Notes: generated by a model from the sequence alone, not told the origin. Numbered from the stretch's first letter, positions 1-9,386 are shown. The stretch is DNA of 38,829 bases from Clostridium sp. CAG:1013 (GCA_000432995.1 HF972654.1:72990-111818), one strand, 5' to 3'. Made by a program: numbers and translations.

Positions 1-583
1 GTCTACCTTTATGATCGAGATGGCGGAGGTGGCAGACATTTTGAAAAACGCCACCAAGGACAGCCTCATCATCTTCGACGAAATCGGCCGGGGTACCTCT
101 ACCTTTGACGGTATGAGCATTGCCCGGGCAGTGCTGGAGTATGTTCACGACAAAAAGCTCGTGGGCGCCAAAACCATGTTTGCCACCCACTACCACGAAC
201 TCACCGCTATGGAGGACATTCTCCCTGGGGTGAAGAACTTCAATATCGCCGTGAAGAAGCGGGGAGACGACATCACCTTCCTGCGGCGGATCGTTCGGGG
301 CGGCGCTGATGACAGCTTTGGTATTGAGGTTGCGAAGCTGGCCGGTGTGCCGGACAAGGTGATCAAGCGGGCCAAGCAGGTTCTGGCAGAGTTGGAAAAG
401 AATGGGGGAGAGGATCAACGTCCCTCGCACCATCGCTTTTCTGAGGAGCCTGTACAGCTAACCATGGCCTCTGTGGATGGAGAAGTGCTGCAAAAGCTCC
501 GTTCCTTGGACGTAAACGCTTTGACGCCCATCCAGTGCATGAATGTGTTGTTTGAGCTTTCCACCATGCTGAAAAATGACTGA
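1..583 (+). CDS. mutS: DNA mismatch repair ATPase MutS (3' part)
   Basis: Only the C-terminal ~193 residues are present; the reading frame is open through the left window edge (STFMIEMAEV precedes any start), so the gene begins outside. MutS recognises mismatched bases and uses ATP to recruit MutL. The fragment shows the Walker B/D-loop block LIIFDEIGRGTSTFDG and the ATHYHEL switch-histidine motif of the MutS ABC-type ATPase, followed by the C-terminal helix-turn-helix and dimerisation tail. The stop lies 26 nt before the mutL start, and a ribosome binding site for mutL sits in that gap, so the two are probably one transcript. Confidence 0.97.
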   Translation, partial: STFMIEMAEVADILKNATKDSLIIFDEIGRGTSTFDGMSIARAVLEYVHDKKLVGAKTMFATHYHELTAMEDILPGVKNFNIAVKKRGDDITFLRRIVRGGADDSFGIEVAKLAGVPDKVIKRAKQVLAELEKNGGEDQRPSHHRFSEEPVQLTMASVDGEVLQKLRSLDVNALTPIQCMNVLFELSTMLKND

Positions 584-609
584 ACACTGATTTGAAAGGA
601 GGCGGGAAC

Positions 610-2586
610 ATGCCAAAGATTCAAGTTTTGGATAAGCAGGTTGCAGAACTGATCGCTGCGGGAGAAGTGGTGGATCGTCCTTCTTCCGTCATCAAGGAAC
701 TGGTAGAAAACGCTGTGGACGCTGGCGCTTCCATCATCACCGTGGAAATCCGCCGGGGCGGGATTACCTTTATGCGAGTTACCGACAACGGTTGCGGTAT
801 TTCACCAGAGGATGTTCCCACAGCCTTTCTGCGCCACGCCACAAGTAAGGTTGCCCAGCAGGATGACTTGAACTCCATTTCCACTTTGGGTTTCCGTGGG
901 GAGGCTCTCGCTTCCATTTCCGCTGTTTCCCATGTAGAGGTGCTCACCCGGGTTCCCGGCGCTTTAAGCGGCGTGCGCTACACAGGAGGCGGATCGGAGG
1001 ACTTTACCCTGGAGGAGGCGGGCTGCCCGGAGGGCACCACTATTTTGGTCCGGGATCTGTTCTACAACACTCCTGCCCGCATGAAGTTCCTGAAAAAGGA
1101 CTCCACCGAGGGTAACTCCGTGGCGGGAATTTTGGACAAGCTGGCTCTATCCCATCCGGAGATCTCCTTCCGGTTCATTCGTGACGGAAAAGAGCAGCTC
1201 CATACACCTGGCGATGGGAAACTGTCTTCCACCATCTATGCTGTATACGGCAGGGATTTTTCCTCCACGCTGATCCCGGTGAACTATGAGTTGGGGCATG
1301 TAAAGGTAGAAGGCTTTATCAGTGCTCCCTCTTCCAGCCGTCCCAACCGCACCATGCAAAACTTTTTCATCAACGGCCGGTTCATCCGCAGTCGCACTGC
1401 CATGGCCGCTTTGGAGGAAGCCTACAAGGGCTCCATCATGGTGGGAAAATTCCCCGCCTGCGTGCTGCACATGAAGCTCTCCTTCGGGGCCGTGGATGTG
1501 AACGTCCATCCCGCCAAGCTGGAAGTACGCTTTGTCAACGAGCGTCCTATTTTCGACGCGGTTTATCACGGGGTGAAATCGGCTCTCCACGCCGGAGATA
1601 AGCCCAAGGTGATGGAGCTGAAACGCCCCGTGGTGTCGCCTTACGCTCCCGCTCCTGAAAAGCAGGAACAGCTTCGCATGGAGATGCCTCGGAAACCGGC
1701 AGTTGTTCAGCAGCCAGTAACCCGTCCGGTGCAAGCGCCTCCGGCACCTGCTCCTTCCAGGCAGGCACCTGTTCTGCTGAGGGACAGCGAAGCTCCCAAA
1801 CAAAAGCCAGCATTTACCGGCTTTTTAGAAGAGATTCTGGATCGAGAACCCCAACCAGAGATCAAACCCGAACCCGTTAGAAAACTGGAATCCGTAAGGG
1901 AGGAGCGGCCGCCTTTGCCGGAAGTTCCCCCACCGGAACCTGTCAAGGAGGAGGAAACACCCCTTCCTGTGGAAGAGAAGCCGGTTCAGGAACTTCCCGC
2001 GGCACCCCTTCGGGAATTCCATTCTCGGATCATTGGTGAGGCCTTCGGTACTTACCTGATGGTAGAATACAGTGCCGACGAGTTGATGTTCATTGACAAG
2101 CACGCGGCCCACGAGCGGCTACTCTATGAGCGGTTGAAACGGGAAAACGCCGGGGGAGAAGCACAAACCCTGCTGGAGCCGATCACCGTCACCTTGGATA
2201 AAGAGGAGTATACAGCAGTACTGGACCACGTGGATGATTTCGCAAAGGCAGGCTTTGAAGTGGAGGACTTTGGTTCCGGGACCGTGTTGGTTCGGTCAGC
2301 GCCTCTTCTGCTGGACGGCGGAGACGCTGCCGAAGCAGTGATGGAGATCGCCGGATACTTGGCATCCCTGAAAAACAGGATGACCACAGAGCACCTGGAT
2401 TGGGTCTATCACAATGTGGCATGCCGTGCCGCCATGAAGGCGGGAGATTCCATTTCCCGGCAGGAGATGATCTCCTTGGCGGAAGAGTTGGAACAAAACC
2501 CGGAGGTGCGTTACTGCCCCCACGGAAGGCCGGTATACATTCTGCTGCGGCGGCAGGACATTGAACGGCAGTTCGGCCGAGCATGA
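610..2586 (+). CDS. mutL: DNA mismatch repair protein MutL
   Basis: MutL couples MutS mismatch recognition to strand nicking. The 658-residue protein has the N-terminal GHKL ATPase motifs (ELVENAVDAGA, DNGCGI, GFRGEALASI), a long Pro/Glu-rich linker at roughly residues 340-465, and a C-terminal dimerisation domain. That domain carries an endonuclease-type motif DKHAAHERLLYE starting near residue 496 and a CPHGRP metal-site motif near 636, so this is a nicking MutL of the kind found in bacteria without MutH. The ATG at 610 is preferred over an in-frame ATG at 592 because AAAGGAGGCGGGAAC lies directly before it. It overlaps miaA by an ATGA junction. Confidence 0.97.
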   Translation: MPKIQVLDKQVAELIAAGEVVDRPSSVIKELVENAVDAGASIITVEIRRGGITFMRVTDNGCGISPEDVPTAFLRHATSKVAQQDDLNSISTLGFRGEALASISAVSHVEVLTRVPGALSGVRYTGGGSEDFTLEEAGCPEGTTILVRDLFYNTPARMKFLKKDSTEGNSVAGILDKLALSHPEISFRFIRDGKEQLHTPGDGKLSSTIYAVYGRDFSSTLIPVNYELGHVKVEGFISAPSSSRPNRTMQNFFINGRFIRSRTAMAALEEAYKGSIMVGKFPACVLHMKLSFGAVDVNVHPAKLEVRFVNERPIFDAVYHGVKSALHAGDKPKVMELKRPVVSPYAPAPEKQEQLRMEMPRKPAVVQQPVTRPVQAPPAPAPSRQAPVLLRDSEAPKQKPAFTGFLEEILDREPQPEIKPEPVRKLESVREERPPLPEVPPPEPVKEEETPLPVEEKPVQELPAAPLREFHSRIIGEAFGTYLMVEYSADELMFIDKHAAHERLLYERLKRENAGGEAQTLLEPITVTLDKEEYTAVLDHVDDFAKAGFEVEDFGSGTVLVRSAPLLLDGGDAAEAVMEIAGYLASLKNRMTTEHLDWVYHNVACRAAMKAGDSISRQEMISLAEELEQNPEVRYCPHGRPVYILLRRQDIERQFGRA

Positions 2587-3581
2587 GGAACATTATGGCA
2601 TTGGAAAAGAAAATCCCTGTGGCGGCGGGAGTTGGTCCCACAGCCACAGGCAAAACAGAATTGGGTATCCGTCTTTGCCAACGGCTGGGCGGCGAGATCG
2701 TCTCCTGCGACTCCATGCAGATCTACGAAGGTCTACCTATCGGCACGGCGCAGCCCACCCCAGAGGAGCTTGCTGCCGCGCCGCATCATCTCATCGGGTT
2801 TCTTCCAGTGGAAGAGCCTTTCAGCGTTTCGGATTATGTGGAATGGGCAGGAACTTTACTTCGAGACATCCACGCTCGTGGGAAACTTCCCATTTTAGTA
2901 GGTGGAACAGGGTTGTATGCTCGTTCTCTTCTTCGGGGGTTTTCCTTTGAGGAAAATGGCAGGGACGAAGCTTTGCGGCAGCGGTTGTTTCAGGAGGCCC
3001 AGGATCAGGGTATTGAACCTCTTTACCAGCGGCTTCAGCAGCTGGATCCTAAAGCCGCTGAGGAGATCCATCCCAACAATGTGAAACGGGTCATTCGCGC
3101 TCTGGAATATATCCAGCTGTGCGGGGAACCTTTCTCTGCTCAGGCGGAGCGTTCCAAGACGGTGGAATCACCTTACCAGTACGTGATGCTTTGCCTCAGC
3201 TACCGAGACCGTGAAGCCCTTTACCAGCGCATTGACCGCCGAGTAGACCTTATGCTGGAACGGGGTCTTTTGGCGGAAGCCGAAGCCTTTTTCCAGCGGT
3301 GTCAAGGGGAGGAAAAAATCCCTACCGCGGCTCAGGCTATCGGATATAAGGAGCTATTCCCCTATTTTCGAGGGGAGGTTTCTTTGGAGGAGGCGGCGGA
3401 GAACATCAAACGTGAGAGCCGCCGCTACGCTAAACGGCAGATCACCTGGTTCAAGCGAGAGGAACAGACCGAGTTCCTCTATGTAGACGACTATCCCGAC
3501 TGCGAATCCCTTTTGGAAGCTGCCTTGCAAGTTTTGGCGCGTTGGGACGTCTGGAAAGGAGAAACAGCCTTTGAACAGTAA
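2583..3581 (+). CDS. miaA: tRNA dimethylallyltransferase MiaA
   Basis: MiaA transfers a dimethylallyl group to N6 of A37 in tRNAs that read UNN codons. The P-loop GPTATGKT is near residues 17-24. The family blocks DSMQIYEGLPIGTAQPT, LVGGTGLYARSLL and the C-terminal KRESRRYAKRQITWFK follow, and the length (332 aa) is normal. The ATG at 2583 overlaps the mutL stop (ATGA). A second in-frame ATG at 2595 has a GAGG six bases upstream and may be the real start. The mutS-mutL-miaA order is common in Firmicutes. Confidence 0.95.
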   Translation: MRNIMALEKKIPVAAGVGPTATGKTELGIRLCQRLGGEIVSCDSMQIYEGLPIGTAQPTPEELAAAPHHLIGFLPVEEPFSVSDYVEWAGTLLRDIHARGKLPILVGGTGLYARSLLRGFSFEENGRDEALRQRLFQEAQDQGIEPLYQRLQQLDPKAAEEIHPNNVKRVIRALEYIQLCGEPFSAQAERSKTVESPYQYVMLCLSYRDREALYQRIDRRVDLMLERGLLAEAEAFFQRCQGEEKIPTAAQAIGYKELFPYFRGEVSLEEAAENIKRESRRYAKRQITWFKREEQTEFLYVDDYPDCESLLEAALQVLARWDVWKGETAFEQ

Positions 3582-4875
3582 GAAGATCCGCACTGTGGGA
3601 GCCCTTCTGCTGGCCCTGCTGGTGTTGTTATATGTGGGCTATCAGGCCTACCAGGCCACCCACCAAAGTATCAAGACAGAGACCGCCATGTACGGTGAAG
3701 CTTCAGAAGTGCTTCAGGCACAAGGGTTTGTTATCCGGGATGAGACGGTGATCAATGAAAGCGTAGATGGAGTACTGAGTTACCGGGTTGCCGATGGAGC
3801 TCGCGTGTCCGCCAACGGAGTGATTGCCGATGTGTTTGCCACGGAAAGCGACGCGGCCGCTCGGCGAGAGATTGAACTTCTGGACGGGGAAATTGAAAAC
3901 CTGGAGGCTCTTTCGAAACCTGCCGATTACTTTGTGGCAAATCCTTCCATGCTGGGTGAGCAGATCTATTCCGCCGTGGGTGAAGTGGTCAATGGCGTGA
4001 ATCAGAACGAGTTTTCCCAGCTCTCCACCTGGAAGGAAAATCTCCTCACTGCCTTGGCTAGACGGCAGCTCATTGTAGGCGAAGAAAGCGCGGAAGATTA
4101 CGCTCAGCGCATTTCGGAGCTTCAAAGTGAGAGAGACGCTCTGGCCAGTCAAGCGGGCTATGCCATCAACACGATTCAAGCTCCGGAAGCCGGTTACTTT
4201 ATCAGCACAGTGGATGGCCTTGAGGGATCGGTGGATGTGGAGGATGTGGAAGACCTAACGGTTTCTCAGGTAGAGGAGCTGCTTGGGAAAGAGCCTTCCG
4301 AAAGTTCCTCCGCAGTGGGAAAAATCTGCGGGGAATTCAACTGGTATGTGGCCTGTGTTCTCTCGGAGAATGACATGGTCCGGTTGGAGGATGTGACCAA
4401 GGTTTCTCTAGATATCCCCTTTGCCAGTTCGGAAAAAATCCCTGCGGAAGTGATCGCTAAGAATTATGACAGCGAAACTGGTAAGACTGCTGTGATTTTC
4501 CAGTGCTCCTATATGGATTCCGATATCGCGTCCGTGAGGAACGAGGCAATCGAAATCACGGTGGCAACTTATTCCGGTGTGCTGGTCAACGAGCGGGCAC
4601 TGCGGTTTGAGGACGTGGAATACACCACCACGGATGAGGACGGCAACACCGTCACCAAAGTGCAGGAAAATGTCAGAGGCGTATATGTGCTGTTCGGCGG
4701 ACAGTTGGAATTCGTCCAAGTGTTCACGGAACATTCCATCAACGGCTACGCCATCTGTAAAACAGAGCTTTCCTCCGAGGAACAAGCAATGCTTGTAACG
4801 AATTCCACAATTCAGCTATACGACCAAGTCGTGGTAGAAGGGACGGATCTCTATGATGGAAAAATCGTACAATGA
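3571..4875 (+). CDS. HlyD-like single-pass membrane protein, function unknown
   Basis: The 434-residue protein has a short basic N-terminus and one strong transmembrane segment (about residues 7-27, GALLLALLVLLYVGYQ), then an extracytoplasmic region. It has HlyD/RND-adaptor character: an early lipoyl-like half (QGFVIRDETVI...GVLSYRVADGARVSANGVIADV), a helical hairpin around residues 95-195, and a second half beginning IQAPEAGYFIS. I infer an adaptor or envelope-structural role; no transporter partner is adjacent. The start is a TTG at 3571 with AAAGGAG nine bases upstream, overlapping the end of miaA by 11 nt. It overlaps yggS downstream. Its place just before yggS-sepF suggests a link with the divisome or envelope, but the sequence does not prove one. 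Confidence 0.8.
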   Translation: MNSKKIRTVGALLLALLVLLYVGYQAYQATHQSIKTETAMYGEASEVLQAQGFVIRDETVINESVDGVLSYRVADGARVSANGVIADVFATESDAAARREIELLDGEIENLEALSKPADYFVANPSMLGEQIYSAVGEVVNGVNQNEFSQLSTWKENLLTALARRQLIVGEESAEDYAQRISELQSERDALASQAGYAINTIQAPEAGYFISTVDGLEGSVDVEDVEDLTVSQVEELLGKEPSESSSAVGKICGEFNWYVACVLSENDMVRLEDVTKVSLDIPFASSEKIPAEVIAKNYDSETGKTAVIFQCSYMDSDIASVRNEAIEITVATYSGVLVNERALRFEDVEYTTTDEDGNTVTKVQENVRGVYVLFGGQLEFVQVFTEHSINGYAICKTELSSEEQAMLVTNSTIQLYDQVVVEGTDLYDGKIVQ

Positions 4876-5584
4876 GCGCTTTGCGCTGTTTGATGAAAAT
4901 TACCCTCGCATCTTGGAGGAGATCGCAGCCGCAGCGGAAAGGTCTGGCAGGCGTCCGGAAGAGATCACTCTGTTGGCCGCCACCAAAACCGTACCCCTTG
5001 AGGTGATCAATCACGCCATCGACAAAGGACTTTCCTGCATGGGAGAAAACCGTGTTCAGGAGCTTCTGGAAAAATATGACGGCCTTCACAAGGACCGCTG
5101 CGATGTGCAGTTCATCGGGCAGCTCCAGACCAATAAGGTAAAATACCTCATTGGAAAAGTCAGCTGCATCCAGTCTGTGGGAAGTGTGAAATTGGCACGA
5201 GAGATCTCCCGACTGTGCGTAAAGGAAAATACTTCCATGGATGTGCTGGTGGAGGTAAATATTGGCAGGGAAGAGAGCAAAGGGGGCGTTTTGCCGGAAG
5301 CGCTGCTGGAATGTGTGGATGAAATCCGGGAATTGCCTGGGATTCACGTACGGGGGCTTATGGCAATTCCTCCCATTTGTGAGAATTCTGCCGAATTGTG
5401 CGGCTATTTTTCTGCTGTGCGGCAATCTTATGTTGACATAGCGGCCAAAAAATTAGATAATGTAAGTATGGACTGTTTGTCCATGGGCATGTCCTCTGAT
5501 TTTGCAGAGGCCATTGCCTGCGGGGCGACCATGGTGCGCGTGGGCTCCTCGCTGTTCGGGAAAAGGGAATACCCGAACCACTAA
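4853..5584 (+). CDS. YggS/YlmE family pyridoxal phosphate homeostasis protein
   Basis: This is a 243-residue single-domain alanine-racemase-fold protein that binds PLP and keeps vitamin B6 and amino-acid pools balanced; it has no known enzymatic reaction. The PLP lysine is in LLAATKTVP (about residue 45). Other family signatures are GENRVQELLEKY, HFIGQLQTNKVKYL-like FIGQLQTNKVKYL, VNIGREESKGG, RGLMAIPP and LSMGMSSDFAEAI. ATGATG at the start gives two possible first codons (4853 or 4856). It overlaps the preceding gene by 23 nt and lies 26 nt before sepF, the usual Gram-positive ylmE-ylmF arrangement. Confidence 0.93.
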   Translation: MMEKSYNERFALFDENYPRILEEIAAAAERSGRRPEEITLLAATKTVPLEVINHAIDKGLSCMGENRVQELLEKYDGLHKDRCDVQFIGQLQTNKVKYLIGKVSCIQSVGSVKLAREISRLCVKENTSMDVLVEVNIGREESKGGVLPEALLECVDEIRELPGIHVRGLMAIPPICENSAELCGYFSAVRQSYVDIAAKKLDNVSMDCLSMGMSSDFAEAIACGATMVRVGSSLFGKREYPNH

Positions 5585-5610
5585 TCACGTTTTCAGGAGG
5601 TACAGATCTT

Positions 5611-6099
5611 ATGGCAGGATTGGTCGATAAGCTCCACAAGATGTGGAACCCGCCAGATGACGAATACGAAGATTATTATGACGATGAGCAGGAAGAGGAA
5701 GAAGTCAGCGACCGGGGCAGCTATACCGAGTCTCGGAGATCCTCTTACTCTTTCTCCGATTTCGCTCCCCGCAGCGAATCCTCCGGTGGGAACCGTGTGG
5801 TGAATATCAACGCAAAAGCGCAGCTTCAAGTGGTACTGTTCAAGCCCATCTCCTTTGGAGAGGAAACCAGAGCCGTGGCGGACGAGCTGCTCAAGCGCCA
5901 TACGGTGGTGCTCAATTTGGAAAAGACGGAAAAAGAGGTCTCTCGCCGCATTGTGGATTTCCTCAGCGGCGTAGCCTATGCCAATAACGGAAAAATCAAA
6001 CGCATCGCCACCAACACCTTTATCATCACGCCTTACAATGTGGACTTGACCGGTGACGATGTTCTGGATGAGCTGGAAAACAGCGGACTTTATTTCTAA
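5611..6099 (+). CDS. sepF: Cell division protein SepF
   Basis: SepF binds FtsZ and anchors and bundles Z-ring filaments at the membrane. The N-terminal stretch MAGLVDKLHKMWNP is the amphipathic membrane-targeting helix. It is followed by a very acidic linker (DDEYEDYYDDEQEEEE, residues 17-32) and the globular SepF domain (about 70-160), including INAKAQLQVVLFKP and RRIVDFLSGVAYA. At 162 aa the length is typical. A strong AGGAGGT is nine bases before the ATG. It is followed after six bases by ylmH. Confidence 0.95.
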   Translation: MAGLVDKLHKMWNPPDDEYEDYYDDEQEEEEVSDRGSYTESRRSSYSFSDFAPRSESSGGNRVVNINAKAQLQVVLFKPISFGEETRAVADELLKRHTVVLNLEKTEKEVSRRIVDFLSGVAYANNGKIKRIATNTFIITPYNVDLTGDDVLDELENSGLYF

Positions 6100-6105
6100 C
6101 AGCGT

Positions 6106-6849
6106 ATGCCCAACGATCAAGAACTTCTCACTGCCCGGCTGGAGGATCACTTGAAGCTCTCCAGGAAACGCCCTTGTTTTTTAGGATTTCTGGACGAGGC
6201 TCAAGCGGCTTTCTGTCAGGACTATCTCTCCAGACGGAGAGACGGGACCTTCCTGTTTTGGGGAGGCCATGAAAACGCGGAACGGGTAATGCTGGGCTTT
6301 TTCCCAGATTATCTGGAACCCGCACCGGAATTGTTTCCCATAACCCCATTCGCGCTTACATATCGAGCGGAAGATAAACTCACTCATCGGAATTTTCTGG
6401 GGACTTATATGGCCCTGGGAGTGGAACGGTCGGTGATAGGGGATATCCTGGTGGGGGATGGCCAATGTGTCACATTCCTACGGGAAGAAATGGGAGACTA
6501 TTTTCTCCAGAATATACGGAAAATCGGCCGGGTGGGGGTAAAGACTTCTCTTTCTTGGGAAGGCCCCTTGCCGGGTGCCCATGAGTTTGTGGAAATGAGC
6601 GGCGTGGTGGCTTCGGAAAGACTGGATTGTCTAACCGGTTTTGTGTGCCGGACCAGTCGTGAAAAAGCCGCCGGTCTGATCACAGCGGGGATGGTGTCTG
6701 TCAATCACCGAGAGAGTTTGTCTGTTTCTCAACGGGTGAAAGAAGGGGACCTGCTCTCTGTACGCAGACAAGGACGATTTTTAATAGATCAGCTAGGCCC
6801 TTTGACAAGCAAGGGGCGTCTTGTGGTGAAATGCAGGAAATATCAATAA
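6106..6849 (+). CDS. YlmH family S4-domain RNA-binding protein
   Basis: The 247-residue protein matches YlmH, the S4-domain protein encoded beside sepF and divIVA in Gram-positives. Family work links it to division and, in B. subtilis, to rescue of stalled ribosomes. The N-terminal two thirds contain the family blocks FLGFLDEAQAAFC, HRNFLGTYMALGVERSVIGDIL and the S4 RNA-binding fold lies at about residues 180-245 (CRTSREKAAGLITAGMVSVNH, VKEGDLLSVRRQGRF). No good ribosome binding site precedes the ATG. It starts six bases after the sepF stop, so translational coupling to sepF is likely. Confidence 0.92.
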   Translation: MPNDQELLTARLEDHLKLSRKRPCFLGFLDEAQAAFCQDYLSRRRDGTFLFWGGHENAERVMLGFFPDYLEPAPELFPITPFALTYRAEDKLTHRNFLGTYMALGVERSVIGDILVGDGQCVTFLREEMGDYFLQNIRKIGRVGVKTSLSWEGPLPGAHEFVEMSGVVASERLDCLTGFVCRTSREKAAGLITAGMVSVNHRESLSVSQRVKEGDLLSVRRQGRFLIDQLGPLTSKGRLVVKCRKYQ

Positions 6850-6862
6850 GGGGGACTTCCAA

Positions 6863-7888
6863 ATGTTGACCGTGAAGGAAATCAATGAGGTAAGCTTTGG
6901 GAAGGCTGGGTTTTCCGGGTACAAACCGGAGGACGTAGATAACTTTATCGACGAAGTCGTGGAATCTTTTACACAGCTTCAGACGGAGAGAGACAACGCC
7001 ATTCAGCAGGCCGCTCAGGTTTCTCAGCAGATGGAGGAACTTAAGGGCCAGATCGGCGATCTGAAAGCCAAGAATATTGAGCTTCAGAAGAAGCTGGGTA
7101 TCTTAGCTCAGAAGATTGAAGCCTATCGTGAAGAGGAGGACGGCATTAAAGAGGCCATCCTCAGTGCTCAGAAAATGGCCAAGGAATCCATCCAGGAAGC
7201 CAAGGGCAAGGCTGCGGTGATGCTGGCTGACGCTGAAGATAATGCTAAAAAGATCATGGAGAATGCCCGTGATGATGCTGCCAAGGCCGCGCGGGAGTAC
7301 GCTCTGCAGGTAGACCAGAAGAAAGGTGAACTGGAGGAGATGAAGCGCCAGGTCTCTGCCTTCCGTGTGTCCCTGTTGGAAATGTACAAGAAACATCTGG
7401 AGAGTATCAATCACATCCCCAGCTTCCGTATTAAGGAAACTGCACCGGCTCCTGCTGTGGAGGCAAGAACCCAGACGGCAAGCCGCCCTGTGTCTGAGCC
7501 GGATCCCGAACCTGAACCGGCTCCTCAGCCTGTGGTTCACAAACCTGCCCCTGTAGAACCGGAATACGAAGCCGAACCGGAAGAGGTAGTCCTGGAAGCG
7601 CAGCCCAAGACTGTTCAGAGACAGACTTCCCGTCCTGTTCAGCAGCCTGTGGAACCCTCTCTGGGAAACGCATCCTTGCGTGACAGAGTAGACCTCAGTC
7701 AGGAGCAGCTTCGCCGGGAACCGGAACAGCACAGCTTTCCAGAGGATGACGATCTGACACAGGTAGGCATCAATCTGAAAGCATACAGCGATATCCCGGA
7801 ATCTCTCCAAAGAGAAAAAGCAACAAACTTCAGCAATTTGGAGTTTGGGGACAACGTAGATCTGGGAAATAAAAAGCGCAGAAAATAA
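6863..7888 (+). CDS. divIVA: Cell-division/polarity coiled-coil protein DivIVA
   Basis: DivIVA senses negatively curved membrane and recruits partners to septa and poles. The N-terminal membrane-binding DivIVA domain is clear (MLTVKEINEVSFGKAGFSGY then KPEDVDNFIDEVVESF). Coiled coil runs over about residues 30-180 with heptads rich in Q, E, K and A. A Pro/Glu-rich linker (about 195-265) and a short tail ending in GNKKRRK follow. GGGGGA precedes the ATG. It is the last gene before a strong terminator, and closes the sepF-ylmH-divIVA block. Confidence 0.94.
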   Translation: MLTVKEINEVSFGKAGFSGYKPEDVDNFIDEVVESFTQLQTERDNAIQQAAQVSQQMEELKGQIGDLKAKNIELQKKLGILAQKIEAYREEEDGIKEAILSAQKMAKESIQEAKGKAAVMLADAEDNAKKIMENARDDAAKAAREYALQVDQKKGELEEMKRQVSAFRVSLLEMYKKHLESINHIPSFRIKETAPAPAVEARTQTASRPVSEPDPEPEPAPQPVVHKPAPVEPEYEAEPEEVVLEAQPKTVQRQTSRPVQQPVEPSLGNASLRDRVDLSQEQLRREPEQHSFPEDDDLTQVGINLKAYSDIPESLQREKATNFSNLEFGDNVDLGNKKRRK

Positions 7889-7892
7889 CGGT

Positions 7893-7924
7893 AAAGGGCG
7901 CAAGGATTTCTTTGCGCCCTTTTC
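7893..7924 (+). terminator. Intrinsic terminator after divIVA
   Basis: An 11-bp perfect stem (AAAGGGCGCAA at 7893-7903 with TTGCGCCCTTT at 7912-7922) and an 8-base loop, ending in a short T run. It lies 4 nt after the divIVA stop and ends 27 nt before the lspA start, so lspA either depends on readthrough or on an unseen promoter. Confidence 0.85.
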
Positions 7925-7950
7925 AATACGCACGAAGAAGGAGACACATT

Positions 7951-8469
7951 TTGAAATCGGAAAAGAATAATCGGACAACGGCCACTGCGGTGGCGGTTTT
8001 GGCGGCAGCTGTACTGCTGCTGGTGATCGATCAGGTGACGAAATTCTTCGTCCTGCGTGATCTTAAGCCGGTGGGGAGCGTTACCCTAATCCCCGGTCTG
8101 CTGGAGTTTGCCTATGTGGAAAATACTGGCGCTTCTTTTGGTCTGTTTAAAAATGCCATGGGATTTGTGTTGGCCATCACCGTTGTTGCCATCATTGCCA
8201 TTTTAATACTTCTGTTCCGCTATAAAAAACACAGTGTGTTCAGCTATATCACTTCCGCTCTGCTGGTCGCTGGGGGAATAGGCAATCTCATTGATCGGAT
8301 AGTCCACGGCTTTGTAGTGGATTTCATCCATGTGATGTTCTTTGACTACATCTTCAATTTCGCCGATTGCTGCATCACCATAGGCGCGGTGCTGTTTGTC
8401 ATTCACGTGCTGTTCTGCACTCGCGGCGGGGATGAAGAGAAGCCCCAAAACGCGGAGGAAGGGCAATGA
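7951..8469 (+). CDS. lspA: Lipoprotein signal peptidase II
   Basis: LspA removes signal peptides from diacylglyceryl-modified prolipoproteins in the membrane. Four hydrophobic segments are visible. The catalytic-region motifs are VIDQVTKFFV, ENTGASFG, and GNLIDRIVHGFVVDFIHV, which holds the two aspartates of the dyad (NLIDR and VVDF). The start is taken as the TTG at 7951 because AAGGAG lies 7 bases upstream. An earlier in-frame TTG at 7912 falls inside the divIVA terminator. Length is 172 aa. It overlaps the next gene by ATGA. Confidence 0.93.
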   Translation: MKSEKNNRTTATAVAVLAAAVLLLVIDQVTKFFVLRDLKPVGSVTLIPGLLEFAYVENTGASFGLFKNAMGFVLAITVVAIIAILILLFRYKKHSVFSYITSALLVAGGIGNLIDRIVHGFVVDFIHVMFFDYIFNFADCCITIGAVLFVIHVLFCTRGGDEEKPQNAEEGQ

Positions 8470-9386
8470 GCCGCCAGCTCTCTATCACGGTGGAAGAGGC
8501 TGGTCAGCGGGTAGATAAACTGTTGTCTGCCGCCCTGGAAGACATGACGCGTTCTGCAGTACAAAACCTGATTGAGAACGGCTGCGTTACCTGCGAGGGG
8601 AAAGTTCTCTCCAAAAGTGCCAAGTTGAAGCCGGGTGACGTCATCCAAGTGGAATTGCCTCAAGTGAGACCTTTGGAAGTGTTGCCCGAGAATATCCCGC
8701 TGGACATTGTCTATGAGGACGGAGATCTTCTGGTGGTAAACAAACCCAAGGGAATGGTAGTGCATCCGGCCCCAGGCCATGAGGACGGTACTTTGGTAAA
8801 CGCTTTGCTGTACCACTGCGGAGATTCTCTTTCTGGAATCAACGGGGTAGCCCGTCCTGGGATTGTCCACCGCATTGACAAAGACACCAGCGGCCTTTTG
8901 ATGGTGGCAAAGAATGATTTCTCCCACACCCGGCTGGCTGAGCAGATCCAGGCCCACACCTTTACCCGGGAATACAGCGCTGTAGTTTACGGTTCTTTTA
9001 AAACGGAATCCGGCACAGTAGATCAGCCTTTGGGACGTCATCCCACAGACCGCAAGAAAATGGCGGTGCTTTCTGGGTCGCCTTCTGCACGTAATGCAGT
9101 GACTCATTTCTGGGTAGTGAAGCGTTTCCAGGATTTTACCCAGCTTCGCCTACGACTGGAAACAGGCCGTACCCATCAGATCCGGGTACACATGGCTTTT
9201 TTGGGCCATCCCGTGGCAGGAGATCCTGTTTACGGTCCCAAGAAAGCGATCACCTCCTTGCAAGGGCAGTGCCTCCATGCAGGTAAGATCGGTTTTGTGC
9301 ATCCCCGTACCGGGGAATATATGGAATTTGAGGCGCCATTGCCGCCTTACTTCACAGGGTTTCTCCAAAAACTGAGGGAAGTGTGA
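8466..9386 (+). CDS. RluA/RluD family 23S rRNA pseudouridine synthase
   Basis: This enzyme isomerises uridines to pseudouridine in large-subunit rRNA. The N-terminal S4 domain (about residues 10-75, QRVDKLLSAAL...SKSAKLKPGDVIQVELP) is followed by the RluA catalytic domain. Its active-site block is HRIDKDTSGLLMVAKND, with the catalytic aspartate at about residue 138. ETGRTHQIRVHM and GHPVAGDPVYG are further family motifs. The 306-aa length fits RluD-type proteins (YlyB in B. subtilis, which is also next to lspA). It overlaps lspA by 4 nt, so the two are translationally coupled. Confidence 0.94.
   Translation: MSRQLSITVEEAGQRVDKLLSAALEDMTRSAVQNLIENGCVTCEGKVLSKSAKLKPGDVIQVELPQVRPLEVLPENIPLDIVYEDGDLLVVNKPKGMVVHPAPGHEDGTLVNALLYHCGDSLSGINGVARPGIVHRIDKDTSGLLMVAKNDFSHTRLAEQIQAHTFTREYSAVVYGSFKTESGTVDQPLGRHPTDRKKMAVLSGSPSARNAVTHFWVVKRFQDFTQLRLRLETGRTHQIRVHMAFLGHPVAGDPVYGPKKAITSLQGQCLHAGKIGFVHPRTGEYMEFEAPLPPYFTGFLQKLREV

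Noticed and set aside
7912..7950. N-terminal extension of lspA from a TTG at 7912
   Set aside because: The codon lies in the 3' arm of the divIVA terminator and the extension is basic and unlike LspA; the TTG at 7951 has AAGGAG at the right distance.
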